A DNA stretch of 64,000 nt from Istiophorus platypterus. Its lineage: Eukaryota; Chordata; Actinopteri; Istiophoriformes; Istiophoridae. Position numbers and translations under genes: made by a program. Location of the stretch: positions 29,270,527 through 29,334,526 of the forward strand of contig CM029121.1 of assembly GCA_016859345.1 (NCBI GenBank). The letters are read 5' to 3'. Shown here one piece after another: positions 13,478 through 26,810 of this stretch; position 1 is the first letter of the stretch, and the number at the start of each line of letters is the position of its first letter. The notes below the pieces were generated by a model. That model made no database searches. It had not been told where the DNA came from and was given only the letters and a program-made list of their open reading frames with translations.

Positions 13478-16400
13478 AATCTACTAAATTCTACTGAACC
13501 ATGTTCAGTTTCAACTGGAGAATATAACCTGGGATGAAAAGGACACACTGCCCCTAATTATACATCTGCTTGTGCCCCCCCCGGACATGCTGATTCAGGT
13601 CTACAGAATTGTGACCTGGGTTTTGGGTTTTCTGGTTTAGGGGATGGGTCTGGGATGTGGATCAGGTCCTGCTCCACAGACAGAGAATTCCTGATCCACC
13701 AGCTGTTTGTTTGAATGATTTGCACTGGCCTGGGGTTTACCCTTCCTCTCTGATTCATGCCTGTTTGTTGACAGTTTGACAGTAATCATTTAAAGGTGGT
13801 TCAGTCCCTGGTCTGGGGAGGAGAATGGCTTTTATCTACAGGGAGACATTACAGTGAGATTCATATTTAGGTGGCATTTTCCTTTAGCCCTGAATAAAAC
13901 AGAACTTTTAGGTAACAGCAGTTCATCACTGTGGGACAGTGAACACAGACACTGAAGGGGTTTACTGGTCTCTCAGTGTTTTCAATGTCATTTGTTGACT
14001 TCAGTGTCATTAAATGATCAAAACTGGCCATCTCAGGTAAGAAACTCTTCTCAGATAAAAGGTGACGATTATAAGTCACATTGATCTCAATGACCCCCCC
14101 CCAGGAAAAAGGGTGTGGAGCTAATTCTCTGCAGTGGGTTGTAAATAAATATTGATCAGCATTCACAAGATGTAAACAGCGATGAGTTAGGTGAAGTTTC
14201 TAAACACAGTGTGTAAGTGTTTCTCAGGCTGACTGTGAGCAAATGTCCCCCCAGACAGGATGAAAGACATGTAAAGTTACTTTATTAGTTACTAATTACT
14301 TACTAGTTACTTTACTACTTGCTGAACATCAGTACAACAGAGCAAAGCTTAACAAAAGTCAACTCAGTTTGGAGATTACGCACAAACAGAAAACACGTTT
14401 GTGGCTTCAGTTGAAGAAAATGGGAGAAACAACACATATTTCCGTAATGACAGTGTAACGAGGCCAAGCGTTAAAGTGTAGCTGTAGTGTGTGTGTGTGC
14501 ACGTGCGTGTGTGTCTGTACAGTGTGTGCACGTGCGTGTGTGTGTCTGTACAGTGTGTGCACGTGCGTGTGTGTGTCTGTACAGTGTGTGTGCACGTGCC
14601 TGTGTTTCTGCACAGTGTGTGAGCATACATGCATGTGCCTGCATGCGTGTCTTTACGTGTGTGTGTGTGTGTATGTGTGTGTCTGTGTGCGCACGTGTGC
14701 ATGGCATGGTCCTGACTTTATTTAAATGCCTTTCTGTCGTCTCAGCCCATTAAGCTACAGCGTGTGGACGCCGCTGCCAGCGGCTCAGAGCGTCACTTCG
14801 CGGAGCTGATCGCTCAGAAGCAGTGGCTGCAGCAGCTGGAGTCTGAATACGCCCTCAAGATCCAGCAGCTCAAGGAGGCCCAGGCCCTGCGTAACAAAGC
14901 GGCCCCGTCAGAGCTGCCTGCGGAGCCACTGTTAAGAGCCTCCACCCCCCCAGACCCTCGAATCCCGATCCCACCCCCCTCTGGCCCCTTGCCTCTGCCC
15001 CAGCCCTCGCTGCACGACCTCACTCAGGACAAACTGACCCTGGACAGCGAGGACGTTGCTGAGGCTGACGATCATGAACCAGAGCCCACGCCTGCAGCTG
15101 CACCCGAACCTGCACCCGAACCTGCACCCGAACCTGCACCCGAACCTGCACCTGAAAGTGTCCTTTCCTCTGCTGCTGTGGCTGCCGCCGCTAAAGGCCA
15201 CCGCCGACACTCCCTCCGTCAGTCCAGCTGCTCCTTCACCAAACCAAACTTGGAGCAGCCGAGCTCTGCTTCAGCTAAAGATGTCAGTGCTGCCAAACCT
15301 GTCAAGATGTCAACCAGCTCAGAGTTTCCTGCGGAGGTGTTCGCGGGGCTGGACCTGGACACCCTGAAGCTGAGGTACCAGCAGCAGGCCCGACTGGGAG
15401 AGCTGCTACTGAAGGAGCTGCAGAAATTGGGAGAAAGCGTAGAATGGCCCCCAGCCAGACAGGTGAAAGCAGAACTCTAAAAGTACAGCTGCAACTAAGC
15501 TCTATTTTCATCTGTTCATCTGTTGAGTAATTTTGCAATTTTTTGATCAACCTTTTGTCTAGTAAATGTCAGAAAATGGTGAAAAACACCCATTTTAGTT
15601 TCCCAGAGCCAAAGGGGACATCCTGAAATGTCTTTTGTCCAAAATGCGAAGAATGCGAAGAAAGTTCAGTATCATGAATGACAAAGTAAATCCTCACATT
15701 TTAGATGTGAAAACAGCAGACTTAGTTTAAAAAATGGCTATTACCATTATTCGCTAATCAGAATATTGGTCGATAAATATTCTGTCAGTGGAGTAATGGT
15801 TGCAGCTCTGTTTGAAGGTGAAAAACACGTTTTCTTCAGTTTATTTGATCTCATTCAGCTGATAAAAATCTAAAAAACGTGGTTTTATGAGTGCAGGTTC
15901 TCTCCTTGATGTTTCCTAGTGAAAAAATCAGAAGCTATGCTTCAGAAGCATATGTGATATGACATTTCTATTCTTACACGTGGAACATGTAGAGTATATA
16001 TAGAAATAGAATTTTAACCTCATGGTTTTTTCCACTCTCACTCGTGCTGTATGGGCTTCTGTTGCTGTGCAGATGGTTTCAGTGGAGGTGGATGCAACAG
16101 CCAGTCAGTCAGGGAGCACTGAGCTGAAACCTGTTCCCTTTGGACCGTATCACAGCCCTCTGCTGGTCTTCAGATCGTACAGGTAAATTCCACATCAACA
16201 CACTTAAAATTCACTTTACAGCACCTTTTAAAAAGTAATTCACCCTCCTCTGAAAGTTTTCATGTTTTATTGTTTCACGGCTTTCAATCAAAGCAAATTT
16301 AATGTGGATTTTCTGAAGCCAATTATCAGAAAAAAGCCCCTTTGAATGTCAAAGTGAAAACAGATCTCTGTAAAATTAATTACAATCATGTTTGCAGAAG

Positions 16401-19400
16401 TATTCATTCACGTAATAGGACGCATCTAACTCATCGCAGCTGCAGTAAACTGGTTTCAGAAGTCACATAATCAGTTAAATGCAGATCAACTGTGTGTGGT
16501 CTGGGGGTTTCAGGTGATGTAATCTAAATACTCCCGTATCTGTAGTATAAATACTCCTCTCTGTGTCTGTAGTATAAATACTTGCCTCCTGTGTCTGTAG
16601 TACAAATACTTGCCTCCTGTGTCTGTAGTATAAATACTCCAATGCGGAAGGTCCCACTGTCATTGTGAGTCCTCCACCATGGAGACAAAGAACAGGAACC
16701 TCTTCATGTCATAGTTCAGTTGAATCGGTATCCTGGGACACCTACTATAGCAGGGAGTTTTTGAGGACTTTGGCTTCTGTCTGTCTGTGGATAGATGTTT
16801 TCACCACCATAGTCTCACAAAAAGAAGAGAGATAGAAAAACTAGATAAGGATGAGTTGAGATGAAAATGAGGGTTGAGTTTGAAGATGGTTGTGGTTGGA
16901 CTGATGACTCATAGAGTACTCAAGTGAAGTGATAAAATGATGACTCTTGGGGAGACGGAGCGTCACAGTGCTGTGTGTGTGTTACATGATGTCTCTGGTT
17001 CTCTCTTTTTGTTTTAAAAAAATTTTTGTTCTCTCTCTCCAGGTTCAGTCTCAGACTAGGACCAAGAAAAAGGATATCATGAAGTCTGTGACATACAGCA
17101 CACAGCAACAACAAGGAAGTGTTTCTGTTTTGTGTTCGAACTCGGCACGGAACGACAACGACGACAGCATGCAGTGGTGGAGCTTGGAGCTTTTCTACTC
17201 CAATGCGCGGAAGGTCCCACTGTCATTGTGAGTCCTCCACCATGGAGACAAAGAAAAAAACCTCCTTCATCATCAGTTAGTTCAGTTGAATATCCTCCTG
17301 GGACACCTACTATAGCAGTTTTTTTTTTTTTTTTTGGCTCTGTCTGTCTGTGATAGATGTTTCACCACCACTCACTCTCAAGAAAGAGAGTCAGAAGAAA
17401 AAACTTTAGATAGTTATAGAGAGAATGAAAATGAGGGTTGAGTTTGAAGATGGTTGTGGTCTGACTCATAAGAACTGAGTACTCAAGTGTGATAATGTGA
17501 TAAACTGGTCGGTCGGGTCAGAAGCAGCACTGTGGTGTGATCATGTTACATGATCGTCTCTGGTTCTACTTGTTTTAATTAAAACCTTTGTGTTCTCTCT
17601 GCCAGGTTCAGTCCGTACTACAGGACCAAGGAAAAGTTATCACTGAGCTCTGTGACATACAGCAACACTATCGAACCCAGGAAGTGTTTCTGAACCGTCG
17701 AAGTGTTTCTGGAACCTCTGACGACGACGACTGCAGCAGAGCAGACGCAGCAGCTATTTTTCTCTCTCTGAACGGCGCTGCATTGTCTCTGTGGTGTTTT
17801 AATGTCCGCGTCCTCTCCCTCCGCGCTGCAGGCAGCACATGAGAAACTGCACACTGACTGGAAACCAACTTTTCCAGGATATTCTGTCATACAATCTGTC
17901 TCTGATCAGCTGTTCTGAGAGCAGCTTGGACGAGGACGTCAGTGTCGCCACAGGTGGGCCAAAAAGAAACGGTTTCCTTTTAGTATGTTGTTGCAACACA
18001 AACATGTTTCTAAAATAATTGGTCCTCTGTCAAAATCGACTCCAGTCAACTCCGGTTGGCTGTCGTGTTTGATGTATTTTTCTGACTCTTCTGCAGAGAC
18101 GTATATGAAGAAGCTGTTTGGCGTGAACAAGGACCGTATGGGAATCGATCAGAAGGCTGTCCTCCTCGTCAGCAAAGTGAACGAAAGCAAACGACACGGT
18201 CGGTCAACTGTTCTTTAGACTCATCGTCAGAGAAGCCGTTTCCAGAGGTCTGACTTTTGGTCTGTCTTCATTTTTCAGTTCCTCCGTTCACAACCTGTAA
18301 AGATGCAAGGAGGTGGAAACCGAAGCCGTCGGCACAGAGCAGTCTCAGCACCGAGGAGGACGGCGAGAACGAGCATGCGGTTGGAAACATCACGGCCGGG
18401 GGGCACGGTGAGGAGGGGGTTTACCTGAGCTTGGTTCTGATATGTCGTCTGAGGCTTTGAGTAATATTTATTTCTTTTATCTGTGTCAGCTATTTATCTG
18501 TATTTATGTCAAACCATCCATTAGGTGGGATTTATAATTCTGTGTTGAGTCTACACTGTAGCCACTGCTGTAGCCATGGCCTTTGTCGCTGTGAGTCCTC
18601 ATACTTTTGTTTCGGAGTCACTCTGTAATTACATGACCAAACCACTAGCTGGCAGCGGCATTTATATACCACCAATGTGTAGTATTTTCACCGCCGTTTT
18701 CCAATAGCTCGTTGGTGCACTTTGAAACATTCTTGATGGAGTTGGAGCTGCCGGACACTGCACTGCAGTTTTATTTTTCCTGAATTTACTGTGACATGGA
18801 AACAAAAGATTACGTCGGAGGAGATGTTTTATACGAAAGCGGCAAAAAAGGAGAAGCTGGAAATGTGATGCTACAAAGCTGACCAATCACAGCTCTTCTG
18901 CATCGCCACGACACATAGTTACATTTTTTGGGAGATGAATGTCAGGCTACGGCAAAGGTTCAATGCAGAAGCATATATTAGCCTGAATCTAATAGCGCCA
19001 CCATCAGGTCAGGGTTTTAACGTGTTCAGTACTTTGGTTTAAGTCCAGATACCTGCAGATCTAATGACATTAGGGTATGGGGGGGACAATGACATCTGAT
19101 CCAGTTTGTCCAGTTTCAGTACAAGATCCATGAGTTTGAAGGTTTATCGAACACCAAACATTGAGTTTTATATCACTGCCAGACAGGATTTTACAACTCT
19201 GTAAAGTTGTCACATCAGCCCCCTGCCATGTCGACATTCAAATGAATGGTAAGGTTGAGTTTTTCCATGGGACCAGAGTCCGTCTGAATGTGTCCATCCC
19301 TGGGGCTGTTTGACTTGTACAGTGGTGTAAATGATCAAATACTTTTTTTCATTTATATTGTACGGTCTTACAGTTTCAGAACCTTTTTGTCAGTGGTCCC

Positions 19401-22400
19401 GAGCAGCTTTATGTTGAATCGGCAGCTGGAGATAAATCACTCCTGACTGTCTGTTTATATTTCTACAGACGACCGCTCTAAGACCAGCCTGTCTGCTTTA
19501 GATGTGTGTGTCACATCAGAGGACAAGCGTTATTTTGTCAGCGAGACGGACGACATATCAAACCTGGAGACCAGCGTTCTGGAGAGTCCTCGAGACACTC
19601 AGCTGTGGATCAAACTGGCCTTCAAGTACCTCAATCAGAATGAAACGTAAGTCCTCAAAACGCGAACCGATCAAGAGTTCCAGTCCGTACTTTCTCTTAT
19701 GAATTTTTAAAGATGAGAATATAATGCTGTGTGTCCATCTGTAGGTCTGCAGCAGAGTGTCTGGAAGCCGCCCTTAACACACTGTCTCGGGCTCTGGAAA
19801 GCAACTGTGACAACCCGGAGGTGTGGAGCCACTACCTGTCTCTGTTCTCCAGACGAGGCAGCCGGGAGGAAGTCCAGGAGATGTGTGAGATGGCTGTGGA
19901 GCATGCGCCAGACTACCGAGTCTGGTGGAACGTAAGTCCTTGGATCAGTTTCAAAGGCTCAGGCTCTCGCATCCAATGTCCAACAGATTCAGCTGTGTCT
20001 GGTTCTGGCTCGGCCGGAATATACCATAGGTAGAGCGGCCTCGTCCACATGTCCGCATTTCGATGATAAAATCTGTGAGCACGTTGTTCCACACTCACTT
20101 CAAAACGTTGACAGCTGCCCAGCGAGCGTCGGGCGGTTACACCCGTTTGTCGACTTCTGTAATCGCACTCATTTAAAAGTCTGTGTAGTTGATCACACAG
20201 GACAGTGCACTCGTTAATGTGGATTTATGATGCTTTTGTCAGATGACGTTGTGATTACAAAAGTATGATGTTCTCAGTAGCAGCAGGTCTGTGAAGGACT
20301 GGTTAACATGAGAAGTTTGAGATTAAAGCACTGCTTTTTAAATTTGAGTATATGTTATCAGCTGTCTCACTCCTCAGCAGATATTTCTGTGATGCCATTA
20401 TGTGTTAAACTGAAGGCGGTTTGAAGAAGAAGAGATTTACGTGGTGTTGTTGCAGGTGTTTTGAAACCACCTGGAGAGTCATTGTGGACACTGAGTTTTC
20501 CTGTGAAACTGATCACAGATCAGTGTAGATGTAGATGTAGATCTGTGATCAGTTTCTAGAGTCACCACAACCAGGATTCGACATTTGACCTTTTGTGCGT
20601 CTAAACATGTTTTTTGATCACCACCTGTTCTTATTCTCAAACATTTGGATCATACCGGGACAGCAAAACATGCTGCTCCACCTAAACCCTTGTAAGACAA
20701 GCATTATCCCAGAAATAAAACCAACCGTCGACCGTGATGTGACATGTTTGCCGACCTTTGTTCCCCTGCAGTATTTGAACCTGGAGAGCTCGTTCGAGGG
20801 GAAGGACTATGTGTGCGATCGTCTGTTGCAGTTTCTCCTCACTGAGGCGTCTTCAGGTGTCACGGACAAACTGTCCTTCCAGCTGATGGAGGCTCTGCTC
20901 TACAGAGTCCACCTCAACCTGTTCACAGGCAGGATGGAGAGTGCCCTCGCCGTTTTACAGGTGACTGATTAGTTCATTATGACCCGAAATGCTGTTTCTA
21001 AAGTTCTCGGTCTGCACTTGTCTATGTTGACCATCTGTTTGTGACGCTGGTTGGGCTCCAGACTAACTTTTGTACTGGTATCACCAGCACGGCATTAATG
21101 ACTCGGGTATAGACAATCTCACATTCTTTGGTGGAGATGTCAGTGGCACCATCTAGAGGGAGGAGGCAGCCTTTTCACCAGTTCTGCCCTGGAAGTTGCC
21201 TGATATCAGCCCCATGGCACAGGCCACAAGTCAGATTTAAACTGTTCATCAGTATGATCTGGGATTTGAGTATTGTTAAGGAGAGTTCCTCTTTTGCTGT
21301 GCTATAAACAGTGTTGAAAACTTTAAGACTATTTCACTCTCAGCTAAAAACTGAAAAAACTGAGGGGGGTACTCAGTGTTTCAGATGATGCACAAGTCCC
21401 TGTAGGTTGTGTGTTTCTCTCTGCTGCTGTGCAGCTTCAAAGTTTCAACCTTAAACCATGTTGCCCATTAACAAGTTAAAGTTTCCCGGGTGAGTTCACA
21501 ACATCAACAACACAAATGTAGAATGTTTCCCTTTCATTTCTTTATATTGAAGGAAAATTTGAGTCGGTTCAGTCGCACTTCTTCTGTAGCAGCGGTGGTT
21601 TTGCATTCAGTGGTGCAGCACTGCAGAACAAAGTTCACAGCAGTTAAATGAAGAAAACTGAGTCCCCAGTCCCCGATATGTAAAACTCATGACTAAAAGC
21701 CTGAAATATGCTGCTGGTGGTTCAGTTGGGTACACAAACCTCATCTGAGTTCTCACAGGTAGACACACCTTTGATCAGCTGATCTCTCTCCATACCTATG
21801 CCTGCTCTTTAGACAGCAAAGAAATGGTGCCTCATCACGTGCACCTGTAAACCATCAGCAGCAGTGGTGTATCGGCCATCGTGTGATCTGTAAAATTGGC
21901 ATTTAATGAAATTTTGATTGTTTTGATAAGGACACTACTCATAACAGGCAGGTTGATGTCAAATGAATGAAGAAATCCAGACACTCTGAGATCAAACCTT
22001 TGTCACTAATAGTCTCTTTGGTTTTGTCTGAAGAACGCCTTGAAATCGGCCCATGACAGAAGTATAGCTGACCACCTGACGGCCAGCGACCGGGCGCTGG
22101 TCTGGCTCTCTTACATCCACCTGACTGAGTTTGACCGTCTGCCATCCGGCCTGTTCGACCCGGCAGAGTCCGGTCCATCCAGACTGGTCAGCAGAGAGTT
22201 CTTCCTGCTGCCTTGGAGAACACCACAGGACATCAGAACGCCGCTCGAAATCCTCATTGCGCTCTTCCAAGGTGTGGAGACCAACAGCGGTTAGGGCCAA
22301 TATATCACAGAGATTGTACTATTTAGATTGTCATTCAGATCCAGATGTTTGAAGTATTAGTCTCTTGTTTTCTGTGATGTTGTTTTCGCCTTAAGATGCC

Positions 22401-25400
22401 ATCCATCAGTGCGGTGATGAGTCTGTGTCCCAGAGTGAGAGGACGCTGGCCTGTCTGCCCCTCCACACCAACCTCATCCTCCTCAACAAACTGCTGCAGA
22501 GGTGAGCTGTCTGTTGCTGCTCCATGGCTCTCAACATGTCGGTTGCATCTATGTCAAGAAACCGACTGAAGTGTTAGCAGGACCAACGCTTCTACTGCTG
22601 CCCAGACTGGGATTAAAGGTCGCAGTTGTGCTGGGGACTTGAAATAATGAAGCTTTTTTTTTTTTAAAGGCCTGCTCACAACCTGCCTGCATCCTTCATG
22701 AGTCACGTTCTGCTAACCTACTCTGTACTTTTTAATAACTTTTTTGCAGCTTTTTCAAACAGCTTTAAATATCAATAAAATGTTTTGATGTGTGTAAATT
22801 GAGAAGTTTTGTTGCAGTGACATCACATTACCCGAATTTACAAAACTGTCTTCAGCGAAATGTGCCGCCTCTTGGATTGGCTGCTGTATCTCGTGGTTTA
22901 GAGAAATTCATGTGTTTCTGGCTATTTACCTGCTCAAACACCACATGAAGATGTCGTTGCCGTGTCCCTACAGGTTCGACGAGGGTATTGTTCTGTGCGA
23001 GTCTCTGCTGGAGTCTTGTCCTGAGTCCTGCACCCTGCGAGACGCTCTGGCAGACCTCCACATCAGGAAAGGAAACAGCGATAAGGCGGTCAGCATGTGG
23101 CTTCACGCTCTGGCTGAGTGTCCCAACAACGCCGAGGTCTTCTATCACTCCTGCAAGTTCCTCATGGCTCAGGTGCTGACATGCTGTGTGGGTTTTAAAA
23201 TAAATCTAACCCAGTGTGGTGAGATCCAGGGACAATGTCTGACCCATTTTGACTTTAATGGCAGAGGTTCCACATTAGTCTTTTTTTTCTGGTTTCTCCT
23301 TCCACAGGAGAAGTCAAGCGCTATCGTTCCTCTTTTTCGAGGATTCGTCCTGTCTCTCTGTGAGGATGAACAGAGTCAGCAGAAACCTGTGGACGTTCTG
23401 CGGTACATCACATTCAACAGAATTTCCAAGCACTCAGATACAGACGATGCAGTAGACTGAGTGCATGGATGAAAGTGGAGATGGCTGCGTTTGTGTGTCA
23501 CTGTCTTAGATGTTGAAACACACTGAGGACTTGAATTCAGATGAGTCAAAGTTTGCTGTTTTTCTCCCACCAGCCATATCCTGGGTTTTCCCACTGAGGA
23601 GCTCCTGAGGGGTCCAATCATCAAGAAGGAGCTTCAGGAGCAGCTCAGTCAGCAGACGCCCTACCTGCATCTGATTCACTGGTGTGTGCTGATTTACTGT
23701 TTGTTCACAAGTTCCCCCACTGGATGGATGTTCTGATACCAGACTCCTCACAGACAAACCAGAGAATCCAAATTATTAAGTTTCTTCCTTAGGTCGGTTA
23801 TTTTCAGATGCCTATTTTGGTTTGATAGGAAATCCTTACATGTAGTTTTAGATTCCTGAATTCTCATGGTGCAGAAAAAAAAACATTGAAACCGGAGGAA
23901 CAAGAGGCTGCAGAACTCCATTCAGAATCTGGGGGGTTTTTGTTTTTTTTAAGTCTCCTTCAGTGTCACAGTGATCAGTGACAGTTGACTGTTCATCCAT
24001 AGCTACAATGATGACAGGAGCTGGTCACTGCTGGTTCAGCTGCTGTTAATGGGAAAGTCTGACTAGATATGAACAGGCTGTTTCTATCCTGACAGCTTTG
24101 ATTTTTTTCTGTCGTCGTGTCGATTCCCAGACAGGCCTTTATGTCGGCGGCAGCATGTTTCCATCAGATCAGCAGAAACATTTTAACTTGCCCCATTTTC
24201 ACGACAATTTCAAAGAGCCACGGGACAGGATTCAAATGGCAGGATGAGAATGGGAGTCACTGGGGCTGTAGTTTTTAATGTGGATTAACATCACTGGGGC
24301 GAGCAGGTGAAGTTAAAACCACCCACCTCCCCCACAGACAAAAATCTAGTCTGAATGGAGCTTTAGACAGGCAGAGCGTGGTGTTGTGAGCGGTGATGGG
24401 TTCTGTCTTTTCTCACAGTGAACTCTGAGAAACTTCAAGCACAGCAGGTCCAGCATTTAGTCCAACATGATGTTTTACTGACTGCGTATTTACAGTCTGG
24501 ATAATTTTCTTACCGTGCAGCCGCTTTACTCTGAAAAAGCCAAATGTCGACTCCCTCCGAAGCTGCTCGTCTGTTCTATCTGACAGATTAGACCATTGTA
24601 ACTCTTCTTACATAAGCTTCTCTCACTATTAATCATTGAATACGAAATTATTGTTTCCATGTGAAATGGAATAAAAGATGTTAATGTGCCTGGTGAAAAG
24701 GCAATTTCCCTGAAGAGCGATGAAACTGCTGATTTGTGTTTTTATATTGTAATGAACCGAAGCAGGTCATATGTTTACTTAAAAGAATACTGCGGCATTT
24801 TGGGAAATAAAGTTCTTTTGGACTGGGACTTAAATGATAAGATTTATAGGTTTGAATCTTCATTTTGATAAGTGCTTTCTGGATTATCTCAGCAGTGACG
24901 GAGAAGAGATTGATTGATTGAATTGAAGGTTTCACTTTGCTTTTTATCCACTAAAATTTAAACTCCAAAGGAGAACAAGCCCGTTTTACACACATCTAGA
25001 GTTGTGGGTTGTTTTTTTTCCAGTGCTCCAGTGTTTCAAGTTCCTTCTCTGAAAATTGGCAAAGAGCATAAAAACAGGTGGATAGAAACCTGACCTTCAA
25101 AGACAGACACTTCACCGTGACCACAACCGATAGAAACCACAGCCAAAGCCACAAAATACTGAATACGGAAAGGAATACTGCGGCATTTTGGGAAATATTG
25201 TTTTTTCAGGCTGGGACTTAAATGAAAAGATTCATAGGTTTGAATCCTCATTTTGATAAGTCTTTTCTAGATTATCTCAGCAGTGATGGAGAAGAGATTG
25301 AATTGAATGTCAGAGTCCAGCTGTAAACCAAATGAAACCTAAGGAGACTTCAGATGTGAGTGTTAGGCTGTCGATGCTGAGCGATGCTGTGTGATTGTTG

Positions 25401-26745
25401 CAGTCGCTGGCAGTGGCTGCACAGTTCTGTGGAGGAGACGGTCGATGCCTTTGAACGAGCGCTGGGATCGGCCATGCGGCTGGAGGAGCTTCACAAACTG
25501 TGGATGGAGTAAGTGTCTCCTGCAGTAATCGTTACCTACCGGCCACAGAACCGGTGTCTTAATGCCTGAAAGGATTCAAGCTGAATAGCATTTGACCCAC
25601 AACCGTGTGTTTTCTCCCGTCAGTTATCTGGCGTTCAGCAGTGATATGCTGACCCAGGGTCCAGCCAACAGTCAGTCCAAACTTTTCTCGGATCTGGTCC
25701 AGCGCTGTCTGAGCACCGTCCCTTCTCGACTGGAGGTTCCCTTCAACCCCGCAGAGTTCTGGAGCTGCTACCGCTTCCACAACAAGGTAAGATCTCAGAG
25801 TCCATTCCAGTCTGGTGACACCAAGACATGTTTTTCTGATTGTCAGAAACAGAAACCTGCCCATAATACATTAAGAACAATGAACACCATTTCCAGGTGT
25901 TTATTGCTGTTAATTGGTCAAACAATTGGATGACACAGTGTAGGCACAACTAAGGAAAATAAATCAAATTGATTATTATTATACCTGATGTACATGAGAT
26001 GCATAAAGGATAATTTTACCATTAATTTAAAACTAAAATGGAAAATGACAAATATTCTGTTATCATATTTTAGTACTCAGGGTAATCAGGACAAAATTAA
26101 ACTCTGATACACAAAGGATAAACAAGTTTTCATATGCCATCATTTATCTCAATTTAAGCATTTACATATAAGATTTTCTATTTTCGATTTAAGTTAGTTT
26201 CACAATATCAGTTTGCCATTTTAGTATCTAGTGATAATTTCCTTTCTCTTTGTCACATGAAATTAGGTCCTGATAATCCTGAGCACCGAAATATGGTGAT
26301 AGATTATTTGTCATTGACTTTTTCCCTTTTAACCCAAAAATGTAAAGATAAAAAAATTAGTCTGTTATCTTTTTAAACAGATTTATAGAAGTTGTTTCAC
26401 AATATCAGAAGTGAATAAATTTCCATCATCAGTCCCTGTTGTATCAATGACGGGGCAGAATTTCCCACAGCTGTTAAAATGTTTCCACTGCACCTGTTGA
26501 CGTTATCTCACCTGTTGACGTTATCTCACCTGAGGACGTCCTCAGTGTGGACACTCAGTGCCTTGCTCATGAGCAGCTGGGCAATGTTAATGTTTGCCCC
26601 CCCCCCGTCCCTGGATCTTCAGGTGGTGACTATTTACCTGAGCTGCCTACCACAGACCCAGCATGCACTTGTCCTGGAGAGGTTGCGATACGCTATGCCA
26701 AGCAACACTGAACTGGGCCTGAGGTACACACACCGCAGTTGCAGA

Positions 26746-26810
<65 letters not shown>

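Noticed and set aside
14376..14753. His/Thr-rich and Cys/Val-rich open frames
   Set aside because: They are translations of TG/CA repeat sequence.
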